Assembly: GCF_000378245.1 (NCBI RefSeq)
Contig: NZ_KB899495.1
Coordinates: forward strand, 91,113-155,112
Direction of reading: 5' to 3'
DNA from: Aromatoleum toluclasticum ATCC 700605
GTDB lineage: Bacteria > Pseudomonadota > Gammaproteobacteria > Burkholderiales > Rhodocyclaceae
Length of the DNA: 64,000 bases
The translations under genes were made by a program, and so were the position numbers. Each line of letters begins with the position of its first letter. The stretch's first letter is position 1. The notes under the pieces were generated by a model. The model did not search any database and was not told the origin of the DNA. It worked only from the letters and a program-made list of their open reading frames with translations. Positions 57,512 to 64,000 of the stretch are shown here, one piece after another.

Positions 57512-58567
57512 TTACCTCAGCGACGCATTGAGTGCGGCCAGTGCGCCGCTGCCCGGACATAGATAGGCGTCCCCGAGCTGGTTGAGCGACTTCTCGACGG
57601 TGTTGAGGTGCGCGTGCATGTCCTCGCCGCTGCTATCGACGTACAGCAGGCCGGTGACGATCTCGCCCAGTGCCTGGCGTTCCTGCAGGTAGTTCATCGC
57701 GCCGATACGGTCCGACGGATCGTAATCGACGCCGAGCTTCCTCAGGTGCAGGATCGAGCCGTCGTGCTGCACCACGCGGCGCAGGCTGCCCGGCGGGTAG
57801 GAGGCTTCGATCTGCGCCTTGGGCAGGATCACGTCCAACCGGTTCACCGCCGCGTTGTGTTCGCGCACGTAGTCGTAGCTCTTGGTCGAGCCCGTGTGGT
57901 TGTTGAAAGTCACGCACGGGCTGATGACGTCGATGAAGGCCGGCCCACCGTGGCGCAGCGCGCCCTTGATGAGCGGCACGAGCTGCTCCTTGTCGCCCGA
58001 GAAGCTGCGCGCGACGTAGGTGGCGCCCAGCTGCAGTGCGAGCGCGGCCAGGTCGATCGGACTGTCGCTGTTGATGACGCCCTTCTTGCTCTTGGAGCCC
58101 TTGTCGGCGGTGGCCGAGAACTGGCCCTTGGTGAGGCCGTACACGCCGTTGTTCTCGACGATGTAGGTCATGTTCACGCCGCGGCGCATCGCGTGGGCGA
58201 ACTGGCCGATGCCGATCGAGGCCGAGTCGCCGTCGCCCGACACGCCCAGGTACAGCAGGTTGCGGTTGGCGAGCGCGGCGCCGGTGAGCACCGAAGGCAT
58301 GCGCCCGTGCACCGAGTTGAAGCCATGCGAGTTGCCGAGGAAGTAGTCGGGCGTCTTCGACGAACAGCCGATGCCCGAGAGCTTGGCGACCTTGTGCGGT
58401 TCGACGTCGAGGTCGAAGCAGGCCTGCACCACCGAGGCGCTGATCGAGTCGTGGCCGCAGCCGGCGCACAGCGTCGAGATCGCGCCTTCGTAGTCGCGGC
58501 GGGTGTAGCCGAGGGCGTTGCGCGGGGTGTCGGGGCGCAGCAGTTTCGGTTTGGCGAGATAGGTCAT
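57512..58567 (-). CDS. korB: 2-oxoacid:ferredoxin oxidoreductase beta subunit
   Basis: A 351-aa ThDP-binding subunit: STLCAGCGHDSIS near the N-terminus, the ThDP/Mg motif GVSGDGDSASIGIGQFAHAM, then IVENNGVYGLTKGQFSAT. Together with the alpha subunit it oxidatively decarboxylates a 2-oxoacid (2-oxoglutarate in Thauera aromatica) and reduces ferredoxin. Last gene of a three-gene operon; its ATG overlaps the korA stop. In anaerobic aromatic degraders this enzyme supplies reduced ferredoxin to benzoyl-CoA reductase. No reductase genes are in the window. Confidence 0.9.
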   Translation of the reverse strand: MTYLAKPKLLRPDTPRNALGYTRRDYEGAISTLCAGCGHDSISASVVQACFDLDVEPHKVAKLSGIGCSSKTPDYFLGNSHGFNSVHGRMPSVLTGAALANRNLLYLGVSGDGDSASIGIGQFAHAMRRGVNMTYIVENNGVYGLTKGQFSATADKGSKSKKGVINSDSPIDLAALALQLGATYVARSFSGDKEQLVPLIKGALRHGGPAFIDVISPCVTFNNHTGSTKSYDYVREHNAAVNRLDVILPKAQIEASYPPGSLRRVVQHDGSILHLRKLGVDYDPSDRIGAMNYLQERQALGEIVTGLLYVDSSGEDMHAHLNTVEKSLNQLGDAYLCPGSGALAALNASLR

Positions 58568-60432
58568 GGAGCCACCTTGCGCAGCGGGTTGGCGTGGGGT
58601 TCGAGGGCGCTGACCTTGAGTGCGGCGAGTTCGTCGGCGATGCGCCCGGCGATGAAGCCCGCCGTGATCGGCGTGCCGTCGTAGTGCAGCACGCGCACGA
58701 GCTTCTTCGGCGAGATTTCGCCCTCGTTGATGAGCATCGTGCGCAGCTGCGCGCTCTCGTTCTGCTCGACGACGAAGACCTGGTCGTGCGCGGCGATGAA
58801 GTCCATGACTTCATCGCTGAACGGGAAGGCGCGCACGCGCAGGGTGTCGAGGTGGAGACCGTCGTCCTGGAGCAGCGTGATCGCCTCGGCCATCGCCGGG
58901 CTGGTCGAGCCGTAGCAGATTGCGCCGACGCGGGTCGGCGCCGCGGCCTTCGTCAGCACCGGCGCGGGCACCAGCGTCTTGGCCGTATCGAATTTCCGCC
59001 GCAGGCGCTCCATGTTGTACACGTAGTCGGTACCGGCCTCGCTGTACTTGGCGTACGGGTTGCGCGTGGTGCCGCGCGTGAAGTAGGCGCCCTTGGTCGG
59101 ATGCGTGCCGGGAATCGTGCGGTACGGGATGCCGTCGCCGTCGACGTCGAGGTAGCGGCCGAAGTCCTTGCCGGCTTCGAGGTCCTCGTGGCTCAGCAGT
59201 TTGCCGCGGTCGTAGCGGCGGCTGTCGTCCCAGTCGAAGGGCTTGCACAGGCGCTCGTTCATGCCAATGTCAAGGTCGAGCATGACGAACACGGGTGTCT
59301 GCAGGCGCTCGGCGAGGTCGAAGGCCTGCGCGCCGAGCGTGAAGCATTCGTAGGGGTCTTCGGGGAAGAGCAGCACGTGGCGCGTGTCGCCGTGCGACGC
59401 GTAGGCGCACGCGAGCAGATCGGACTGCTGGGTGCGCGTGGGCATGCCGGTGGAGGGCCCGCCACGCTGCACGTCGTAGATGACGGCCGGGATCTCGGCG
59501 AAATACGCGAGGCCGAGGAATTCCTGCATCAGCGAGATGCCGGGGCCCGAGGTGGCGGTGAAGGCGCGCGCGCCGTTCCAGCCGGCACCGATGACCATGC
59601 CGATCGCCGCGAGTTCGTCCTCGGCCTGGGCAATGGCGTAGCGGGCGCGGCCGCTGTCGGGTTCGGTGCGGAACTTGCGGCAGTAGCTGGAAAAGGCTTC
59701 GATGACCGAGGTCGAGGGGGTGATCGGATACCAGCCCGTGACGGTGGCGCCGCCATACACGGCACCGAGGCCGCAGGCGCTGTTGCCGTCGATGAAGATG
59801 CGGTCGCCGACTGCGTCGGCACGTTCGACACGCAGCCCCAGCGGGCAGGCGAAATGCTGGCGCGCGTAGTCGTGGCCGAGGCGCAGCGCCCGCAGGTTGG
59901 CGTCGATGAGCTTGTCCTTGCCGCGGTACTGCTCGGAAACGAGCCGTTCGGTGACCGCGAGGTCGATGTCGAGCAGCCCTACCAAGGCGCCGACGTACAT
60001 GATGTTGCGCACGAGCTGGCGCTGGCGCACGTCGGGGTAGTCGCGGCTGCACAGCTCGGTGAGCGGGATGCCGATCACGCTGATGTCGTCGCGGAATTTC
60101 GAGCGCGGCAGCATCTTCGTCGAGTCGTACACGAGGTAGCCGCCCGGGGCGAGTTCGGCGACGTCGCGGTCCCAGGTCTGCGGGTTCATCGCCACCATCA
60201 TGTCGCAGCCGCCGCGGCGGGCGAGCCAGCCGGCGCCGGAGACGCGCATCTCGTACCACGTCGGCATCCCCTGGATGTTCGACGGGAAGATGTTGCGCGG
60301 CGACACGGGCACGCCCATGCGCATGATCGCGCGCGCGAACAGTTCGTTCGCCGAGGCCGAGCCGGAGCCGTTGACGTTGGCGAACTTGATGACAAAGTCG
60401 TTGGTGCTGCGAATTGCCTGTCGGGTGTTCAT
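58564..60432 (-). CDS. korA: 2-oxoacid:ferredoxin oxidoreductase alpha subunit (gamma-alpha fusion)
   Basis: A 622-aa protein. The N-terminal gamma-like domain (IKFANVNGSGSASANELFAR ... GMPTWYEMRVSG) is fused to the alpha domain (GWYPITPSTSVIEAFSSYCR, QAEDELAAIGMVIGAGWNGA, FTATSGPGISLMQEF). This is the usual KorA fusion. The substrate-binding PITPST region is intact. Its ATG overlaps the stop of the GltD-like subunit (ATGA). It works with korB directly downstream. Confidence 0.9.
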   Translation of the reverse strand: MNTRQAIRSTNDFVIKFANVNGSGSASANELFARAIMRMGVPVSPRNIFPSNIQGMPTWYEMRVSGAGWLARRGGCDMMVAMNPQTWDRDVAELAPGGYLVYDSTKMLPRSKFRDDISVIGIPLTELCSRDYPDVRQRQLVRNIMYVGALVGLLDIDLAVTERLVSEQYRGKDKLIDANLRALRLGHDYARQHFACPLGLRVERADAVGDRIFIDGNSACGLGAVYGGATVTGWYPITPSTSVIEAFSSYCRKFRTEPDSGRARYAIAQAEDELAAIGMVIGAGWNGARAFTATSGPGISLMQEFLGLAYFAEIPAVIYDVQRGGPSTGMPTRTQQSDLLACAYASHGDTRHVLLFPEDPYECFTLGAQAFDLAERLQTPVFVMLDLDIGMNERLCKPFDWDDSRRYDRGKLLSHEDLEAGKDFGRYLDVDGDGIPYRTIPGTHPTKGAYFTRGTTRNPYAKYSEAGTDYVYNMERLRRKFDTAKTLVPAPVLTKAAAPTRVGAICYGSTSPAMAEAITLLQDDGLHLDTLRVRAFPFSDEVMDFIAAHDQVFVVEQNESAQLRTMLINEGEISPKKLVRVLHYDGTPITAGFIAGRIADELAALKVSALEPHANPLRKVAP

Positions 60433-62222
60433 ACTGGGGTGACCTCCGCTCCGGCGTGCGCGGTGTGCAGGACGAACTTCTGCATGTCCCATGCGCCGGT
60501 GGGACAGCGTTCGGCACACATGCCGCAATGCACGCAGACGTTTTCGTCCTTGACCATGACCCGCCCGGTCTTGAGACCGTCGGCGTGGTACAGGGACTGT
60601 TCGGTGTTGGTGGCAGGCGCCTTCAGCCGCTGCCGCAGCTCGGCTTCCTCGCCGTCGGCCGTGAAAGTGATGCACTCGCTCGGGCAGATGTCGATACAGG
60701 CGTCGCACTCGATGCACGCGTGCGGCGTGAACACCGTGGCGACGTCGCAATTGAGACAGCGGGCGGCCTCCTTGCACGCCAACTCGACGTCGAAGCCCAG
60801 CTCGAGTTCGAGGCGCACGTCGCCGAGCGTCGCGGACAGGTCGCGCACCGGCATCTTGCGCCGGCGGTCCTCGGACACGTCGTTGGCGTAGCTCCACTCG
60901 TGGATGCCCATCTTCTGGCTGACGAGCCGGGTGAGCGGCGCCGGACGTAGCGCCACATCCTGCCCCTGACAGAACCGGTCGATCGAGATCGCCGCCTCGT
61001 GCCCCTGGGCGACGGCCGTGATGATGTTCTTCGGCCCGAACGCGGCGTCGCCGCCGAAGAAGACGTCGGGCCGCGTCGACTGCAGGGTTTTCGCGTCCAG
61101 CACCGGCATGCCCCAGCGATCGAAGTCGACGCCGATGTCGCGCTCGATCCACGGAAAGCTGTTCTCCTGGCCGATGGCGACGAGCACGTCGTCGCACGGC
61201 ATGAGCACGGCCGGCGCGCCCGTCGACACGAGCGAACGGCGGCCCTTGGCGTCGTACTCCGCGCGGACCGTGTCGAAGCGCACGCCGGTGAGGCGGCCCT
61301 TGTCGTGCACAAATTCGAGCGGAACGAGGAAGTTGTGGATCGGAATGCCCTCGTGGATGGCTTCTTCCTTTTCCCACGGCGAGGCTTTCATTTCGTCGAA
61401 ACCGCTGCGCACGACGACCTGCACGTCCTCGCCGCCGAGGCGCCGCGCCGAGCGGCAGCAGTCCATCGCGGTGTTGCCGCCGCCGAGCACGAGCACGCGG
61501 CGGCCGATGCTGGTGGTATGGCCGAAGGCGACGTTGGCGAGCCAGTCGATACCGAGATGGATGTTGGCCGCGGCTTCCTGGCGGCCCGGCAGCTCGGCGT
61601 CGCGGCCGCGCGGCGCGCCGGTGCCGACAAACACCGCGTCCCAGCCCGCGGCGAGCATGTCGCGCAGGCTGTCGACCCAGTGATTGAGGCGAACCTCGAC
61701 GCCGAGTCCCTCGATGTAGCCGCACTCCTCGTCGATGATCGCGTCGGGCAGGCGGAATTTGGGGATCTGGCTGCGCATCATGCCGCCGGCAGAGGTGCCG
61801 CTGTCGAACACGGTGACGCTGTAGCCGAGCACGGCGAGGTCGCGCGCGACGGTCATCGATGCCGGCCCTGCACCGATGCAGGCGATGCGCTTGCCGTTCG
61901 GCTGCTGCGGCGGTCGCGGCAGGCGGTCGGTGATGTCGCCCTTGAGGTCGGCGGCGACGCGCTTGAGACGGCAGATTGCCACCGGCTGCTCTTCGACCCG
62001 GCCGCGCCGGCAGGCCGGTTCGCAGGGACGGTCGCACACCCGGCCGAGGATGCCGGGGAAGACGTTCGAGCGCCAGTTGATGGCATAGGCGTCGGCGTAG
62101 CGGCCGGCCGCGACGAGCCGGATGTATTCCGGAACGGGCGTATGCGCGGGACACGCCCACTGGCAGTCGACCACCTTGTGCAGGTAGTCGGGCGCGCCGA
62201 GGTCAGTCGGTTTCAAGGGCAA
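60429..62222 (-). CDS. korC: GltD-like FAD oxidoreductase with ferredoxin domain, third subunit of the Kor complex
   Basis: A 597-aa protein. The N-terminal part resembles glutamate synthase small subunit: CQWACPAHTPVPEYIRL and CDRPCEPACRRGRVEE (cysteine clusters), FAD motif IACIGAGPASMTVARDL and NAD(P) motif VLVLGGGNTAMDCCRSA. The C-terminal part has two [4Fe-4S] motifs, CIECDACIDICP and CVHCGMCAERCP. It probably passes electrons between NAD(P) and ferredoxin or the KorAB core, as proposed for the Thauera enzyme. First gene of the operon, with an AT-rich operator-like dyad upstream. The symbol korC is by analogy. Confidence 0.8.
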   Translation of the reverse strand: MPLKPTDLGAPDYLHKVVDCQWACPAHTPVPEYIRLVAAGRYADAYAINWRSNVFPGILGRVCDRPCEPACRRGRVEEQPVAICRLKRVAADLKGDITDRLPRPPQQPNGKRIACIGAGPASMTVARDLAVLGYSVTVFDSGTSAGGMMRSQIPKFRLPDAIIDEECGYIEGLGVEVRLNHWVDSLRDMLAAGWDAVFVGTGAPRGRDAELPGRQEAAANIHLGIDWLANVAFGHTTSIGRRVLVLGGGNTAMDCCRSARRLGGEDVQVVVRSGFDEMKASPWEKEEAIHEGIPIHNFLVPLEFVHDKGRLTGVRFDTVRAEYDAKGRRSLVSTGAPAVLMPCDDVLVAIGQENSFPWIERDIGVDFDRWGMPVLDAKTLQSTRPDVFFGGDAAFGPKNIITAVAQGHEAAISIDRFCQGQDVALRPAPLTRLVSQKMGIHEWSYANDVSEDRRRKMPVRDLSATLGDVRLELELGFDVELACKEAARCLNCDVATVFTPHACIECDACIDICPSECITFTADGEEAELRQRLKAPATNTEQSLYHADGLKTGRVMVKDENVCVHCGMCAERCPTGAWDMQKFVLHTAHAGAEVTPV

Positions 62223-62283
62223 TCCACCTCACAAAATAACGCCTGACCTTTCCAGTCTCCTCCGGTCCGGCCCTGCACTTTAT

Positions 62284-62303
62284 AAAACATACGTGTTTGT
62301 TTT
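62284..62303. promoter_or_regulatory. AT-rich dyad upstream of the kor operon
   Basis: AAAACATACGTGTTTGTTTT: AAACA (62285-62289) and TGTTT (62294-62298) are inverted repeats around TACG, with A/T flanks. It stands about 62 bp upstream of the first kor ATG, in an otherwise GC-rich region, and may be a TetR-type operator. No regulator gene is next to it. Confidence 0.45.
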
Positions 62304-62357
62304 ATTCTGAAGAGGGAGCGGAGCGCTGTCAAGCGGTTGCCGCCCTCCCCTGTGGTT

Positions 62358-62822
62358 TCAGCTTTCCGTTTCGGGTTCCGGCCAGTCGTTGATGTAGCGT
62401 TTGAGCAGCCGGTTCTCGAAACTGCATTCGGTGTAGGCGGCCTTGGCGACGTCCTGCAGCGAGATCACGCCGAGCAGGTGCTCGTCCCCGATCACGGCCA
62501 GGTGGCTGATGTGGTTCGCGGTCATCACCCGCCGCACGCAGTCGATCGAATCGTCGGGGCTGCCGAGGATGGGGTTGCCGTTCATGATCTCGCCGACCGG
62601 CTGGCCGAGCGCGCCGGCCCCCCGCGCGCTCAACGCGACGAGCACCTCGCGCAGCGTCATCAGGCCGTGCAGCTGATCGTCCTGCAGCACGACCAGCGAC
62701 CCGACATCGTGTTGCACCATGAGCTTGAGGGCATCCAGCAGCAGGGTATCCGGGGGAACGCCGTGGATTTGCGAACCGCCCGCCCTGTCGCCCTTGATCT
62801 GGAGTATGTCGCGTAACAGCAT
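62358..62822 (-). CDS. CBS-domain pair protein
   Basis: A 154-aa protein with two CBS motifs (TLLLDALKLMVQHDVGSLVV ... LMTLREVLVAL and DSIDCVRRVMTANHISHLAV ... GVISLQDVAKA) and a short charged C-terminus. Stand-alone CBS pairs bind adenosine nucleotides and act as energy sensors. It lies between the FadB-like gene and the kor operon on the same strand. What it regulates is unknown. Confidence 0.9.
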   Translation of the reverse strand: MLLRDILQIKGDRAGGSQIHGVPPDTLLLDALKLMVQHDVGSLVVLQDDQLHGLMTLREVLVALSARGAGALGQPVGEIMNGNPILGSPDDSIDCVRRVMTANHISHLAVIGDEHLLGVISLQDVAKAAYTECSFENRLLKRYINDWPEPETES

Positions 62823-62840
62823 GGTTTCCCCCTTGATGGT

Positions 62841-64000
62841 TTAAGCGGGCAGCGGATAGAAGCGCTCGCCGCTTTCAGCCCGTGCCGCCAGCCACGGCGA
62901 AGGCTCGAAACGGGCGCCCCAGCGGGCCGCGAGACGCCTGCATTGCGCGACGAAGGGCCGGATGCCGACGGTGTCGATGAACGACAGCGCGCCCCCGGTC
63001 CAGCCCGGATAGCCGACCCCGAGAACCGAGCCGAGGTCGGCGTCCGCCGCCTCGGTGACGATGCCCTGTTCGTAGCAACGCGCGGCCTCGAGCGCCTGGA
63101 CGTAGAGCAGGCGCGTCTTCAGGTCCTCAACGTCCGGCTGCTCGGCCGCCGCCGGGAAGGCGGCGGCGATGCCCGGCCACAGGTGCTTCTTCGCGCCCGC
63201 GGGGTACTCGTACAGCCCGCCGCCCTGGCGCCGGCCCAGACGCTTGTGATCCTCGACGAGCGCGCGCAGCACCTCGCGCCCCGCGGGGTGCGTGAATTGC
63301 GCGGGCAGGCCGTCGGCCTCGGCCTGCTGGATGACTTTCCAGCGCAGCTCCTGCGTGGTCTCGTCGAGCACCGCGAGCGGCCCGATCGGCATGCCGGCGT
63401 TGCGCGCGGCATTCTCGATGAGCGCCGGTTCGACGCCGTCGGCAAGCATCTGCAGGCCCTCGTCGACGTAGGTGCAGAACACGCGCGTGGTGTAGAAGGC
63501 CGGACCGTCGTTGACGACGATCGGGGTCTTGCGCAACTGGCCGACGAGATCGAGCGCGCGGGCGAGCGCGGTGTCGCTGGTCTGCTTGCCGACGATGACC
63601 TCGACCAGCGGCATCTTGTCGACCGGCGAGAAGAAGTGCATGCCGATGAAGTTGGCGGGGCGCGAGGACTTCTCGGCCAACGTGCTGATCATCAGGGTCG
63701 AGGTGTTGCTGGCGAACACGGTGTCGGGGGCGATCACGGCCTCCGCCTTCGCCGTGACGCCGGCCTTGATCGCGCGGTCCTCGAACACTGCCTCGATCAC
63801 GAGATCGCAGCCGTCGAGCGCTTCGTAGCGCGTCACTGGATGGATGCGCGCGAGCAGCGCATCCATTTTTTCCGCAGTGCTGCGGCCGCGTTCGAGGTCC
63901 TTCGCGAGGATGCGGCGCGAATATTCCTTGCCGCGCTCGGCGTTTTCCTGCGCCGAATCGAGCAGGACCACGTCGATGCCCGCAGAGGCCGCACAATACG
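62841..64000 (-). CDS. FadB/FadJ-type 3-hydroxyacyl-CoA dehydrogenase, partial (5' end outside window)
   Basis: 386 codons of the 3' part are present; the gene runs off the right edge. The 3-hydroxyacyl-CoA dehydrogenase domain is visible (IDVVLLDSAQENAERG; DLVIEAVFEDRAIK; IGMHFFSPVDKMPLVEVIVG with the catalytic His; VNDGPAFYTTRVFCTYVDEG). It is followed by the C-terminal repeat ending FIDTVGIRPFVAQCRRLAAR. This domain order matches the C-terminal half of FadB/FadJ multifunctional beta-oxidation proteins. The enoyl-CoA hydratase half would lie upstream, outside the window. Confidence 0.9.
   Translation of the reverse strand, partial: YCAASAGIDVVLLDSAQENAERGKEYSRRILAKDLERGRSTAEKMDALLARIHPVTRYEALDGCDLVIEAVFEDRAIKAGVTAKAEAVIAPDTVFASNTSTLMISTLAEKSSRPANFIGMHFFSPVDKMPLVEVIVGKQTSDTALARALDLVGQLRKTPIVVNDGPAFYTTRVFCTYVDEGLQMLADGVEPALIENAARNAGMPIGPLAVLDETTQELRWKVIQQAEADGLPAQFTHPAGREVLRALVEDHKRLGRRQGGGLYEYPAGAKKHLWPGIAAAFPAAAEQPDVEDLKTRLLYVQALEAARCYEQGIVTEAADADLGSVLGVGYPGWTGGALSFIDTVGIRPFVAQCRRLAARWGARFEPSPWLAARAESGERFYPLPA

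Noticed and set aside
1..64000. CRISPR array, rRNA operon or replication origin
   Set aside because: No regularly spaced direct repeats, no rRNA-like sequence and no DnaA-box/AT-rich cluster were noticed on reading through the window.

Overview
The window is GC-rich and dense with short operons. It looks like a betaproteobacterium of the Azoarcus/Aromatoleum/Thauera type (Rhodocyclales). This is inferred from three things: a pyruvate dehydrogenase cluster with a lipoyl-domain E3, a three-gene 2-oxoacid:ferredoxin oxidoreductase whose third subunit is GltD-like (the KorABC arrangement known from Thauera aromatica), and many acyl-CoA enzymes. No rRNA gene, intact tRNA gene or CRISPR array was seen.

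Layout. (1) 1-11.5 kb is core-like: the end of an ectoine-hydrolase-type peptidase, a DoeB-type deacetylase, a PLP Cys/Met enzyme, lpdA-aceE-aceF, a PaiB-like flavoprotein, an EamA permease and a DcaP-like porin. (2) 12.3-45.4 kb is accessory. Direct repeats of about 300 bp at 12.26-12.59 kb and 44.99-45.30 kb bracket it; each combines a tRNA-3'-half-like sequence, a 102-bp dispersed repeat and an IS5-like transposase remnant, and each lies beside a toxin-antitoxin module. Inside are a membrane/metal-stress set (YHS and DUF5676 small proteins, a CcdA-like protein with a frameshift, CFA synthase, a UbiB-like kinase, a lycopene-cyclase-like protein, a deleted ftsH, an MFS permease, an HD-GYP protein, a TolC-like lipoprotein, a multicopper oxidase and a Met-rich protein), a HlyD-ABC exporter (YbhGFSR type), an ISAs1 remnant, and a TetR-controlled RND efflux system with its outer-membrane factor. 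(3) 47.2-57.3 kb holds two divergent acyl-CoA clusters sharing one palindromic operator. The minus-strand cluster has thiolase, 3-hydroxyacyl-CoA dehydrogenase, acyl-CoA dehydrogenase, an aminoglycoside-phosphotransferase-like protein, DUF6285 and a histidine phosphatase. The plus-strand cluster has an SDR, a DUF35 protein, a non-thiolytic thiolase homologue, DUF2889 and a second SDR. (4) 57.5-64 kb encodes the ferredoxin oxidoreductase, a CBS protein and the C-terminal part of a FadB-type hydroxyacyl-CoA dehydrogenase.

The most interesting signal is regulatory. Five promoters in the accessory region (18.4, 20.0, 24.1, 27.2 and 28.7 kb) share three heptamers at an 11-bp pitch (best seen as GATTACA / TGTAATC / GGTCACG), then exactly 21 bp, then a CATACT-like -10 box. 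They point at the small protein-UbiB-CFA operon, a membrane YHS protein, the TolC-multicopper oxidase pair, an unrecognised 30-codon ORF and the Met-rich/copper genes. This resembles a regulon of an OmpR/PhoB-type response regulator that is not encoded here. Several genes in the same region are decaying (ftsH, a copA amino-terminal fragment, a YHS gene, the CcdA-like gene, the Met-rich gene).
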